Of a DNA stretch of 64,000 nt, positions 1-11,834 are shown piece by piece. A program made the position numbers and the translations under genes. The stretch lies in contig CM060733.1 in assembly GCA_030704615.1 (NCBI GenBank), forward strand, positions 61,628,001 to 61,692,000. The letters run 5' to 3'. The notes under the pieces were generated by a model, which saw nothing but the letters and a program-made list of their open reading frames with translations, ran no database searches and was not told the DNA's origin. The DNA comes from Takakia lepidozioides. Taxonomy: Eukaryota; Streptophyta; Takakiopsida; Takakiales; Takakiaceae. Numbering within the stretch: position 1 is the stretch's first letter; each line of letters begins with the position of its first letter.

Positions 1-239
1 AACCGATGCTTCAGGTATCACGTACCTTTGAAGAGCAAATACACTGTCTTGGACTAAAGCAAGTTTGTGGGCTCTGGGGTCATCTTCCGACTCTCGGCTC
101 TCGCCATTGTTGGGCAAATTTCAGATTTTGCTTTGGGGGTTTATTTCAGTTTTTGTTGCTGCTGATGCACCACTCGACATGCAAAGGACGTGACCTTGCA
201 TAGTGCAAAAACACACATGACCTTTCACAACTGCCCCTT

Positions 240-860
240 CACACGCGACTTTCACCAGTTGATCCCCGATCCCCCGATTCGAAACCTACCGTTTCCTCAT
301 CCCCTCACCCCGTGGTCCCCTCATCCCCTATCCCCGTCCAGCTCCCGACATTCCCTCCATGATCCCTTCGTCTCCCGGCCTGTTCCTCTGGTTCCCTGAT
401 CCCCTGGTCTCCCCGCCCGCTCCCCTATCCTCGTTCCCTGATCCCTTGATCTCCCCAACCATTCCCTGGTTTCCCTGATCCCTGTTCTCCCCACTAGTTC
501 CCCTAGTTCCCTGATCCCCTCATTTGCCTGGCCATTCCCCTGGTTCCCTGATCCCCTGATCTCTCCCGCTTGTTCCCCTGCTTCCCCGATCCCTAACCCC
601 TATACAATCCCTTGTCTTCTTCATCCCCTCATCCCCCCGACCGCCCTGAGCCTGAGCCCCCTGATCCCCCCCTGAACGCCTTCAGGCTCCCTTATCTCCC
701 TCATCCCCCGTTCCCCTGGCTAAGTCATCCCATGTGGCACCAACCCCCCCGGTTCCCTGATCCCTCTACCCCCTCGTTCAATGACCCCCTCATCCGCCAC
801 ATCCTTGGTTGTCTGATCCACCTCAAGGATCCCCTCACCCCTTCATCCCCTTCACAACAC
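240..860. repeat. C/T-rich degenerate repeat built on CCCTGATCCCCT
   Basis: The stretch is a loose array of units like TTCCCTGATCCCCTGATCTCC with irregular spacing. It creates proline/serine-rich open frames by composition alone. I see no start context, splice pattern or domain that supports a gene. It may be a minisatellite or the outer part of a transposon. Confidence 0.7.
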
Positions 861-1199
861 AGTGGACACCAAAGAAGGCACAAAGGGATTACAAAGAGGA
901 GGACAAGCTTCATTTTTTTTTTAGTGGGGAATGGAGATACAATAGCTACATCCGAGGCATGCACATGCAACAGTCTACGCTGTAAATCTGCATCATCCTA
1001 ATTATCCACTATCCATCCACAAAGAAAATCCTGCTTTGATACTGCATACTCACATGTAAACCAATTTGCTGTAAAAGTCCCCCCCCCATTTTTTTGTGAT
1101 TTTGGTCTCCAAGTATTTATGTATGAAAGTCATTACAAAGTAGCCACACTCCCAGCCGCTTGATTGTTGTGGCACCTCAGGTTCCAGCCACTCCCATGC

Positions 1200-4100
1200 C
1201 ATTATTTCATTCAACCATGTGATCCCCCCACCTCTGCACTTCTTCCATTATCTGCTCCCCCAGAAGTGCCTACCCTCGTCTCACCGCATGCTATCCCATC
1301 GGACTCATCTCCCTCCTCACATGAGTTTTCTTTTTGTGCTCCCCCCTCATCTGGTACTGCTTTAGTGTGTATCACTGCTCCCTCCTTTTCTGATCTCCCT
1401 TTAGCCCTGGCAGCCCCCACCTCTACTTCCGATTTTTTGTCTGCTCCCCCAGATCTGTCTTCTACGAAGCATGCATCCGTGTGTGACCCTGTTCCCCCCC
1501 TGTCTGCCCCTGACTTCCACTCTTCTTCCCCACATCTGTCTACTCTCTTGCATGCTACTGTGACTCCCTCTAGTCCCCCCCTCAGTGCTCCATCACCTGA
1601 GGTGTCATCCCCCAACGTTCTTCCCGATGTCATGCCTGTTCCCCTCCATGTATATGCTCTGTCACGGGCTGTTGTGTCTCTCTGTGGTCCTTTACTCTCT
1701 GCCCTTGTCCAATCACCTCCTTCAACTCATCCCAAGTTTGTGTGTACTTCCCACGTGGAGAGGGAGGATGTGCCAAGATTGGTGGATCCAACTACCAAGT
1801 CCAGGCGATTTGCAGCTGTTTCCATCCTCTGCCGCCGACACAGAGGTTGAGGTTATTTCAACGTTGGTGACCCCTGAACGCCAGTCATTGGCAGGGAACA
1901 CCGAATTGGCAACGGAGGGGTTTGTTCCGCCCATGTCAGTTTTCCCAGGTGCACCCCCGTATCATCCACAGGCCATCCCGTTGTTATCCGCACTCACAGA
2001 TAGTCTGGTCTCCCCCACAGCAGAGCGCTTACTCCAGCCCCTTGTACTGCTCCCATCGCTTCCACAGATCCTTGGAATTTGAATTGGGGGTCACCCTGGC
2101 TTCCAAATTCACCATGGGTCTGACAGTGCCTGCGCCTATGGTTTCTGCTCCAACCCCTGCACATGGGTTTGACCTCCGGCAACCATCATCTGGCCTAGTA
2201 GTAGATCGAACACGGCATATGATTGCTGCAAAAACTTCGGGATGCCAATTGAACCTGTAGGGCATGGAGCAGGGGGATCAGGAAGAAACAATGATAAGGG
2301 GAAGGAGAAGGGACACATGAAGGGCAAGGGGGAGCAGATCGGAGGGAGGGATCGGCAAGGGGAAGCAAAGACCCCTGAAGGATGAGGGGGAGGCCAAAGG
2401 CGTGCGCAAAAAATAAAGGGTGACGATGCGGGGGAGGGAGGAGAACCGTGCGAGCTGAGGGGAAAGTAAAGCTATCACAGAACAGGGAAGAACGGAAGGC
2501 GAAATCTGGCGGCCAGAAGTCACTAAGTAAGTGGGCCAGGGCTTCCAACGACCAAGGGGGGACCAAATTCATGGTGAGTACATTCACAGGGCTTATACGC
2601 ATGAGTAGGGGGATGATATGGTTGCTTGAAAACACCCTTAAACGTTAATTGCCTACTTGTGTGACTTCGTGAACTTGTGTTAAATGCATAAACCAAAATA
2701 GACTGAGGGAAAAGCTCCCAGAGGACAAGGGGCTGCCTTATTTTCTTCAAAGGCACTCCACAGGAGTCCATTCTGGTTCATGGATTATCTACGGTTGTCA
2801 AAATTGTATGGGGAAGCGGGGGATGGAGGGTGTTTTTGTTTTTGTATGCCAATATTTTGCAGCTATCCCTGGAGGAGAGTAATCGTTGCTAGTGGGTTGT
2901 GATGGACACACTGATATGGACGTCTTTGGAGGGATCAACCAAGGATGACCTTCACAGGATTTCCAAAGGGCTTGTAAATGATTGGGTAATTGAGAAGTGC
3001 CTAGGGAAGGATCCAAATAAGGTTCAGACATGGTTCATCCCCTTATGCTCTGGGTACATCCCTCAATCCTCCTATTTTGCAGCTTTGACCGACTTTGATT
3101 TGATTTGGAGAATGGAAATCATTAGTGGTGTCTGGCCTCAAACACATGTGCGTTCTGCAGGGGCCATTGGAGTTTGATGGTTTTTGATAAGTCAAGTTTG
3201 TTCATCTGAATTCCATGACATCATTCAGATCCCATAGCCGACTTGCCTTTGAAACGCGTCTTCGCACTTTTAGAGCATACCTACACAAAGCCGAACCGGA
3301 CTCAGTACCCCTGATCCCCCGATCCCCGACTGTAAAGTCTGCTCCCCCATTTATCTATTCCAATTCTGATCTTCACAATGACAGACTGTTGGAGAGGCAA
3401 AGCATGCACTTACTCAAAAGATGCACGTAGCGTCCCAAATCAATGTGCTCCCGCCTAAACAATAGATCCTCCCAGGCCCTGGCTACATGTCATATCCCTT
3501 TGGCATCGTTGCCCTTGCCACAAAACTTGGAAGTGGGCCGTTTTCGTTGCTTCAAATTCATGAAACGCTCGGGCACGCACCATGCAAAGAAATGCTCGGC
3601 AGGAGTCGATGATCTGCTTTTTGTCCTGCATTGTACCATATCTAAGCTGACCCTCTACCAGGAGCACTTCTTTCAACATACTCTCCTGATTCTGAAAATT
3701 CCCAAACGTCCGCCAACCTCCATGCAAGAAGAGTCCAAATCCATGGTAGGGCAGTTTGTGAGCAGTGCGGTACAAAAAGCATCATGATATGACGGGGCAG
3801 ATGCCGTGTCTTAAATCGGCCAAAGGATACAAGTGTGAAACAGGGGTCGAGGGTCCATGGTAGAAAAAACTGGAGGGGAACAGGGACGGAGGCAGTCGGG
3901 CTGGACATTGACGTTTCAGCCAGGCGGTGACAATGGCATTAGGATTCTCGGCAGTTCTTAGGAGAGGGAATTCAGGAGCAGACGTCGAACGTCCTGCTCC
4001 TCCAGCAATAGTTCAACAATATCAAACTGGAGATCTAGAGATGAGGGGGAGCAGAAGAGGGGGGAACAAAACAAGGGGGACGGACCAGATATGGGGCGAG

Positions 4101-6070
4101 CAGACCTGTTTGCAGCAAAGGGGGGGGGGGGGGAGGGGTAGACGATGAAGGGGGAGCAGAGAGAGACAGGCAGATGGGGGAACAAATTTCAAGGACATGA
4201 AGGGTGTTACGAAAGGAGTACTCTTCTTTCCCAAAAGGTAGCTCTGAAAATCTTCCAACTCCAGCCCAATGGATAGAGCATTTGCAGGTGCTCCATGCCC
4301 GCACTGATTTCCGCACAGCCTCAATTTCTCCCGTGGAAGCATTGATTTGCAGGCAAAAATGCAACACAGAATCAACATTTACAAACCGGGGCCAATCCTG
4401 GGAAACTATTGGGGGGAGCAGATGGCCATAAACTCAAAAGGAGATTGGGGGGTGAAGCAAACCTGTTCTTGTAGAAGCCATCTTCTCCAGCGGCGTTCAG
4501 CCCTCTCACTCGCATTGCAAACCTCCACTCCATGCGAAATTCACAAATGCATACCAGAATCTTCATCATTATGGTCAGCAAAATTGGAAGGGAGAAGTCC
4601 ATGTTGCATGAGTATAAATGTTCCAGGAGGAGTGATCGGGTGCGGTGTGTCGTGGTCGATGTCCATAGCCCCATCCCCTGCAAGAGGCCCCAAGCTCCCA
4701 AGGTGCTCCCCCTCGTCCTGATGAGTAGTCTGCTCCCCCACATCTGCGTGTCTTCGCTGTTTTCCGGACTGGCCCCCCTGACTTTGAGACGGATCCCCCC
4801 TATGTCCGATCCCCCCCATTTCTGCTGCTGGCTGCTCACGGCTGTAGGATACTTTTTCTTGGCTTTCTCCTCCAAGTGACAGCGAGTTCAGGCCGCACTT
4901 TGGCTTGTCTCTCACGGGCGGAGAGGTTAAGTAGTAACAATCTTAACCTTTTTTCCCCTTTCTTGGTTGGTTGTGCTCAAAATCGGTGTCGCACCCACTA
5001 CGGCTACTCTTCTTGTGAGGGGCAACCACTTGTGACGTTGCAGGCCCATCAGGCTTCCGTTTTCTTGCTCCTTTGGGCTGCTGCTGTGCCGATCAGTAGG
5101 GGACACGTCATCTCCTGGTACGCGCCGCGCTTCGGGGTTTGTACACCCTCTCAACCTCTCCACAAAATGAGTAACCTGCTCGGGAACTCGGTAGCGGGCC
5201 AGGGTTTTAGTGGCAACTCAACCTCGTCCCAACCATCGACCATGTTCAACCAAGGACAACACCTCCCCCATCAATGACATGCCTATTCACCTAACCTTAT
5301 CCTTCATGGGCCGCACACAAAACTTGCACTTATAGGGATTCTTTGTTTCGCACCATCACGAACTCTGAGGTCCGCCTCTGCCTCCACTATCATCTCCTCC
5401 CACTCAGTTGGAGTATACCAGAAAGGAACCTTGTCCCCTTTCTAGGCTTGTGCCAAAAAACCAGCATACCTCATCAGGGGGAAACAACCTTAGGCCTAGT
5501 CTTCGCCATCGGCAATGAGCACACGACGCCAAATACAGAAAAGAAAAAGCAAGGAACAGAAGCTAGAGAAACAAGGAAAGAGCACACGGATTGCAACGAA
5601 TGAAAGGAAAACACAAAGCATAGACAAAAAAGAGGATATGAGTAGAGCAGCTGAAATACCACAACGAAGAGCCGCCACCGAAGAGTCGCTTTGCGAGGGA
5701 GACATTCCGCACGTGCAGGGTACCTAGGGGAGCGGGCACGTGGGCACGGGGGGGAGCAGGGGATCAGTCGATGGACACGTGGCGACAGCACCAAAGTGGG
5801 GATCACTGATGTCGACATGTGGGGAGATCTGGGCGGTCATAAGGGGAAGCAGGCATGGAGAGATGTGAGAAGGGGGAGCGAACCCCTAGCCACTCCCAGA
5901 ACATGGGGATCAAAGTAGGGGGCCAGACACGTGGGGGGATGTTAGTAGAGGGGAGCTGACATGTGCGGAGAGTACTGGATATGACATGCATGGCGATTCT
6001 GTGGTCAGGGAGGAGACACGTGGGCAACAAAGACAGGGGGAGCGGCGGGGGGCAGATAGTGGGGGAGCAA
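1200..6070. repeat. Region studded with GCTCCCCC / GGGGGAGC motifs; no recognisable gene
   Basis: The 8-mer GCTCCCCC or its complement GGGGGAGC recurs about fifteen times (for example near 1255, 1337, 1441, 2328, 3340, 4045, 4150, 4413, 4706, 4730, 5750, 5872, 6036), often as CTGCTCCCCC or GGGGGAGCAG, and in both orientations. Between motifs I could not recognise any protein family in either strand. A short minus-strand stretch at 5290-5345 reads as a CX2C pair (KCKFC), resembling a zinc-finger start, but it is not followed by a clear domain. The density of one motif in both orientations resembles subterminal repeats of a DNA transposon. Confidence 0.45.
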
Positions 6071-6243
6071 AAACTCGGGAGGGATTGGATATTTGGGGTT
6101 TTGCAAGTGACAGATTGAGGGAGGGAGACAACTCATGAGAGGAAGGGGACCAAAACTGCAGGGGCAGGGAACATGAGAAGAGACCGTTGTGTAGGACAAG
6201 TAAAACACCATGCTAGGTCAAAAAAGAAATCCCTATAAGTGCA
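5325..6243. repeat. Inverted 16-bp arms TGCACTTATAGGGATT enclosing a CACGTG-rich segment
   Basis: Arms lie at 5325-5345 and 6223-6243; the first 16 bases are identical in inverted orientation. Five CACGTG sites (5710, 5737, 5776, 5928, 6017) fall in the right part. The arms contain CACTTATAGGG, so they could be CACTA-like ends, but no matching target duplication is visible. An alternative is that both arms derive from the same coding piece, since one strand reads NPYKC in each. Confidence 0.35.
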
Positions 6244-6289
6244 TGCATTATGAACTGGCCCGTATACAACCATCTTGGACTCTCCAACC

Positions 6290-7262
6290 TCCATCAATCC
6301 TATTCAGCTCATCCTGATGCACTTAAGCAAGAGACAGACAACCGTATCTGAATCTACTGAAATGCCTCCTACATTTGGCATACTTGTCCACGAGGGTATT
6401 GTTCAGAATGATATCTGGTACAATTCCAGCTTTTGCGATGCAACCATACACCTCTTTGCCCGTTTCTAGGGCTGACAGGCTTGCAAATGCACACAAACGT
6501 GATGTGGTTGGGCTTCACCCCTTCCTCCATCATTTGATCATAGGTCTCCAAAGCCACCATCCGTCCCTGTTATGCATACCCTGCAAGCATCGGGTGCCAC
6601 GACACCACATCTTGTTCAGCCATAGTGTTGGAAACTCCCTTCGCAGCCTTGGCGTCAATCCACTTTGGATAATGTGATGTGTGCACCTGCTTCCAGCTTC
6701 CAGACCTTTCATCATGATGACACTTAAGCAAGAGACAGACAACCGTATCTGAATCCGCTGAAATGCCTCCTACATTTGGCATACTTGTCCACGAGGGTAT
6801 TGTTCAAAATGACATCTAGTACAATTCCAGCTTTCGTGATGCAAAAGCACCTCTTTGCCATGATTATAGGGCTGCCAGGCTTGCAATGCACACCAAAGTG
6901 ATGTGGTTGGGCTTCACCCCTTCCCCCATCATTTGTCATAGGTCTCCAAAAGCCACCATCCCATGTCCCCTGTTGGGCATACCCTGCCAGCCATCATGTG
7001 CCACGCACCACATCTTGTTCAGCATAGTGTTGAAAACACTCCCTTCGCATCTCAATGCACCCACATTTGGCATACATGTCAGCAAGGCAGTGTTCAGAAT
7101 GACATCTGGTACAATTCCACTTTGACGATGTTCACCATGGGCCCTTTCCCCTAGTTTGCAGAGCTCCAGGCTTGCACATGCATTGCCAAACACAAAAATG
7201 TGATGTGGTTGGCTTCACCCCTTATGCAACATTTGCACATAGGTCTCCAAAGCATTCCTACA
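6290..7262 (-). pseudogene. Degenerate PPR repeat array (PLS-class), minus strand
   Basis: On the minus strand the sequence reads in pieces as pentatricopeptide repeats: ETYDQMMEEGVKPNHITFVC, GIVPDVILN, VDKYAKC and similar strings typical of organelle RNA-editing PLS-class PPR proteins. The pieces lie in different frames with many stops, so no protein is made. Two blocks of about 240 bp (from 6318 and from 6720) are nearly identical tandem copies about 400 bp apart, and a third, more diverged block lies at 7030-7260. It is probably derived from the same family as the PPR sequences at 8887 and 50150. Confidence 0.8.
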
Positions 7263-8830
7263 CCACCCATGCGTGTAAATCCTGCCAACAATTATATTCC
7301 ACGTGATCAAGATTGATCGTTGAGGATTCGGCGGCGCATCCCCGCGAGCGTACGCTAACCGCCTGATGATACCCCCTCCGTCGGGGACGGACCCCCTCCA
7401 CATGACGGTTGAGCCCTGCACCTTCCAATCGCGGGGACTGACCCCCCTCCCCAACACAACCCCGCTACGTGTTCCCCACGCACCACAGCCGAAAAACCCC
7501 CATGCAAACCTCACACCGACAAAAACATGGCCACGCCACGAACAGCGTCCCCTCAAAAAAAAAGAAAAACATCATCCATCCCCCACCCCCCCCCCCGCCC
7601 CCCCAAACACCCCCCAACCCCCCCCCCCCCACAAAACACAACCACCCCAACCCAAAACCCCCCCCCCCACACCCGAACAACACCACCAACAACCGCAACT
7701 CAGCAAAACGCCGCGAAACAACAAAAATACCCCCTCAACAAACCCCCCCCCCCGCACACCCCCCACCCACCCCCCCCCCCCCCATCGTCGCGCCGATCCC
7801 CCTCAACCGCATGCCGGCACCCAAGTCGAGTCCGTCCGACACCTCGCTCCCCAAGGACTCATCCCCTTGCCCTCTTCAACGTGATGTGGCCGTCCCCCCC
7901 GCCGTCCGATAGTTTTCGCGATGGTCCACTGCGTGGCGCTCCCACGGTCGTCCATCCCCCTCCCTGGTCTTGTCACCGATCTCCTGCTTTGATCCCTCTT
8001 CGAAGGATCCCCCAATCCCTTCCATTTCCAACGGTGGGTATCGCACCACGTGGACCTGCATTTGTTGTTCACTTCGTCGTGGAGGTAGGGTTCTCCATCT
8101 GGATTGAGCGAGGGTTTCCAGATGTCGTGCTTGTTCGTGCTCCTGCTTCGATGGGCTTGGATGACCTGCCAGGGCCTCAATCGTGTGCGCTCTACGGCGT
8201 TTTGTGATTCTCTTGCGACTCACGTCTTGCATACAATGCGTACAGGGGGTTTTTCTTCTTTTCTTCTTCTCTTCTCTTCTTTTCTTTTGTTGTTCTTTCT
8301 TGTTTGCCTCTTTCTTAATGTTTGTTGTTTGTTGTTTTGAAAGCTGACAGGATTGGCGTAGGCTGCACCAAATCCCATTTGCAGGGGGATGAGGATCTGT
8401 AACCTTAGTACCTTTCGCATATTAAACTTCAGCCTCAACTTCATGTTTGTTTTTTCATACTACTTACCTTGCTAGATTCAAATGTGAACATCTGTGTGGA
8501 GGTATAGGGGGCTGATACCCCATGGCTTTCCTAGACCTCTGCAAACGCCATTAAAGGTGTTAGTAAAATCATAGTAAGAAAACTGGAAATGGCAGGGGAG
8601 AGAGAGAAGAGAGTGTGTACAGAAAACACTAAGTACACTGGTCAAGAATAGAGAGGGAAGACTACTATCTCTTGTCGGGACATGGACAAGACCAAACAAG
8701 ATCTTTGTCAAATTAACGACAAATCAGCCTCATAACAAGGCACTATCTAACTTCACCTTCCATAGGCAGTATCTTACCTGATAAAAACTCATGTCATCTT
8801 CCTGAAAACAGTTGAGAAGCAAAAACATTG
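7263..8830. other. Non-coding stretch with poly-C and pyrimidine tracts
   Basis: From 7560 to 7790 the plus strand is almost pure C interrupted by A, giving long proline- or glycine-rich open frames that are compositional artefacts. From 8250 to 8340 there is a CTT/TTTC pyrimidine tract. I recognise no gene or RNA here. Confidence 0.6.
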
Positions 8831-8886
8831 GCATGAATCCACTTTGGATAATGTGAGTGTGCACCTGCTTTCCAGCTTCCAGACCT

Positions 8887-9617
8887 TGTCAAGATGTCGA
8901 ACCTGGGAGCACTTGAAAAGGGGAAAGAGGTCCATGGTGACATCGTCAGAGCTGGAATTGTACAAGATGTTCATTCTGAAACCACTGCCCCTGGTGGACA
9001 TGTATGCCAAATGTTGGGGCATTGAGGATTGCGGTGGGAGTCTTCAACACTATGGCTGAACAAGATGTGGTGTCGTGGCACGCGGATTCTGCTTGCAGGG
9101 TATGCACGGCAGGGACGTGGAAACGCAAAGGGAGTATTTGACAATATGGCTGAACGAAATGTAGTGTCATGGAATGCGATGATCGCAGGATATGCCCAGC
9201 ATGGTTGTCATACGGAGGTCCTGCAACTATTTGAAGGAATGGAAAAGAACGGCTTGAAGCTGGACAGTATCACCTTTATATGTGTTCTCTCTGCATGTCG
9301 CCACACTGGCCTACTCAATGAAGGAAGATGCTATTTCGATTCCCGAGTCAGATCATTGGTGTCACTCCGACAGTAAAGCACTTTGGCTGTGGGTGGACCT
9401 TTTGGACGTGCGGGACAACTGGATGAGGCAGTGGACTGATTAATAAAATGCCAATAAAATCCGGATGGTGTGTGTGTGGGAAGGCCTTGCTTGGTGCCTG
9501 CAGAATCCATGGAAATTGGAGACGGATGAACGGTAGGCACATCTATCCTCAAGTGGGACATGAACAGGATGTCTTATGTGTTACTATCAAGGAGCAAAGT
9601 CGCTGCTGCATTGAGGT
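8887..9617 (+). pseudogene. PPR protein fragment (PLS, E-domain part), interrupted
   Basis: The plus strand encodes PPR motifs in shifting frames: NLGALEKGKEVHGDIVRAGI near 8900, then the clean stretch MAERNVVSWNAMIAGYAQHG and ITFICVLSACRHTGLLNEG (9145-9325), then ALLGACRIHGN (9490-9520), the hallmark of the E region. Several frameshifts and stops separate them. At 9609-9617 the sequence CATTGAGGT is the point where a 1.83-kb insertion breaks the gene; the reading resumes with the DYW part at 11444. Just upstream, 8834-8886 matches 6653-6705 in antisense orientation to the PPR frame, so the 5' edge is an inversion junction. Such proteins act in chloroplasts or mitochondria, but this copy is dead. 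Confidence 0.8.
9609..9617. repeat. 9-bp target site duplication, left copy (CATTGAGGT)
   Basis: CATTGAGGT occurs here and at 11444-11452, immediately outside a 1,826-bp insertion in a PPR-DYW coding sequence. A 9-bp duplication is the usual signature of Mutator-like elements. Confidence 0.75.
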
Positions 9618-11443
9618 GAGGGCAACAAAGACGTGAGCAGAACCCGTGAGCAGATTCCCTTATCCGTGAGCAGATTTCCCCAAGCGATGGAGATTGTAAG
9701 CGTGGCACGGACCTAAAGCGAGGGGCGAGGGAACAAGTGGGCCTATTGCCGTGGACACAAACTCCACTACAACGGCGCAATCTTCTCTCCATCGGACCGA
9801 TGACAGACAGACTCATGACGACAAGGTGGCACGAATGTGCGATGAAAAACACTGCGAATGAATGTATCTATGATGAACGTAAAAGGGAATGAATGAACAT
9901 TGGATGAATGTTGGATGAGTGTCAGATGAAAAATGCCCAGATGAGTGAACCATGGATGACTGCAACAACATGTGCGAAGGGATCCATGTGTTGTTGAGTT
10001 TAAATAAGTGTATTTTAATTTGGCGGAAGCTTAAATATCCGGCCCAGAAGACCAGCCAGATTAAGCTGGCATCAAGCCCACCTTCATCTGGCACATTCAG
10101 AGGGGAAAAAAACAAAAAATATTAAAAATATATTTTTGTTTTTTTGTTTTTTGGAAAAAACTGCAAATGAACCCAACCCCTGCTTTGCAAGCCAAAAGAC
10201 CTGGCGTTACCCGCATGGATTTCTGGTCACGAAGGACATGACAATGAATCATAAGCCAAGCAAGTTGTAGATGTCATTCACCCCCAATAGCACACCAGAA
10301 GACCAGCCAGATAAGGTATCGTCAACGACACCTTAATCTGGCACATTCGGGGAAAAATAAAATATTATTATTATTATTATTATTATTATTAGAAAACTTG
10401 CAAATGAACCCAGCCCTTGCTTTGCAACAAAAGACCTGGCGTGTACCCAACATGGATTTTTGGTCACCTGGAAGAAAGACATAACAACGAATCATAACCG
10501 AGTAATTTGTAGATGCCATTCACCCACAATAGCACACCAAAAGACCAGCCAGATAAGGTGTCAGACTTAATCTGGCACATTCGGGAAAAAATAAAATAAA
10601 ATAAAAATTGGAAAACTTTGCAAATGAACCCAACCCCTGCTTTGCAAGTAAAAGACCTAGGCATTTACCCAACATGGATTTCTGGTCACATGGAAGAATG
10701 ACATGCCAACGAATCATAAATTATGTGGTCCGAGCAATTTGTACCATTCACCCAAATAACACATCAGAAGACTAGCCAGATTAAGGTAGATTAATCTGGC
10801 ACATTCTGGGATATATAAAATAAAAATAAAAATTGAAAAACTTGCAAATGAACCCAACCCCTGCTTTGCAAGCAAAAAAACACTGGCGTTACCCAGCAGG
10901 GATTTTTGATCACATGGAAGAAGGACATGACAACAAAGCTCTGCAAAAATCCTCTCCTTCGTTTTGGACTCCGACTCCAGTAGCAGTGGATTTCTTCGTC
11001 GGAAATGAATCAGCTGTTTTCAAACGATTTATATTAAGCACCAAAATGGCCTCTCACCTTCTTTGCAATTGTGTGTCAGCATCTCTCTCGACTTAGGATA
11101 CCTGATGAAAGGACAACCACAACCCTCTGCAGTTGACAGAGGTTCACTCTGGAGCTCGAGGGATTTGACAACCACTACTCAAAAATGCTTTTTAATTTTG
11201 CATTCAATCACAAACTACATTCATCCATGTGCCATTCGTCCAACATACATTCATCGCCCATTCAATCCATCATTAATCCGTCATTCATCCATACGATGAA
11301 TTGGTATGCATGTTATACTGACACTACCCGCAGTAATAGGTCCATCTAAGCCGAATAGGTGTCCGCGGTTATCGGTGAGCACATCCATAAGCGTGAGCAG
11401 AATTTTGCTCACGAAATTTTCTGCTCACGGTTTAGCAATCCCC
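9618..11443. mobile_element. MULE-like non-autonomous DNA transposon inserted in a PPR-DYW gene
   Basis: The insertion is bracketed by the 9-bp repeat CATTGAGGT. Its first 23 bases and the reverse complement of its last 23 bases align without gaps (15 of 23 identical), both finishing in CGTGAGCAG. Further GTGAGCAG copies follow inside each end (9633-9680 and 11378-11430). Deeper in, GGATGAATG-type repeats on the left (9855-9950) are mirrored by CATTCATCC repeats on the right (11215-11295), so the terminal inverted repeats are long but eroded. No transposase is present; the centre is a ~240-bp minisatellite. The target duplication and long inverted repeats point to the Mutator superfamily; other 9-bp-duplicating elements are possible. 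Confidence 0.7.
10030..10960. repeat. Tandem repeat of ~240-bp units inside the MULE-like element
   Basis: Four to five units share AATGAACCCAACCCCTGCTT, a GACCAGCCAGAT block (starts near 10050, 10301, 10543, 10769) and an AATCTGGCACATTC block, each followed by an A/T-rich tract such as (ATT)n or AAAATAAAAT. Unit spacing shrinks from about 250 to 226 bp, mainly through the A/T tract. Confidence 0.85.
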
Positions 11444-11760
11444 CATTGAGGTTGGCAACAGGGTGCACACCTTTGTCGTAGATGACAAGTTGCATCCCAG
11501 AATTAAGGAAATCCATGCTAAGCTGAGAAGATTGTCTGGGCAGATGAAGGAGGCAGGGTATGTGCCTGACACGCGCTTTATATTGCATGATGTGGGGGAG
11601 GAGGAGAATGAATTTTCTCTTTTGCCACCACAGTGAGAAGCGGGTCATTGGTTTTTGGGCTGATCAGCACAAACCCTAGGACACCTCTCTGTCTCATCAA
11701 GAATCTTCGAGTATGTGGTGACTGCCAGACCTCCACCAAATTCATCTGAAAGATTGTTGG
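11444..11760 (+). pseudogene. E+/DYW-domain fragment of the interrupted PPR gene
   Basis: Immediately after the right target duplication the plus strand reads IEVGNRVHTFVVDDKLHPRI and then KEAGYVPDTRFILHDVGEEE, the conserved start of the DYW cytidine-deaminase domain used in organelle C-to-U RNA editing. A stop follows at the point where HSEK would be expected, and the frame degrades further downstream, so the catalytic HXE...CXXC core is not intact. It continues the PPR fragment ending at 9617. Confidence 0.8.
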
Positions 11761-11834
11761 CCATCATGTACCGTTGAGTGCATTTCCTGGGGGGTCTACC
11801 CGACATAGGTGGGAAGTCAGCCCATAATTGCACT

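Noticed and set aside
1164-1850. Long proline/serine-rich open frame on the plus strand
   Set aside because: Composition-driven by CT-rich repeats with GCTCCCCC motifs; no domain, and the opposite strand is equally open.
7366-8207. Three overlapping long open frames, one per plus-strand frame
   Set aside because: Poly-C DNA lacks stop codons in every frame; the proteins are proline runs with no family resemblance.
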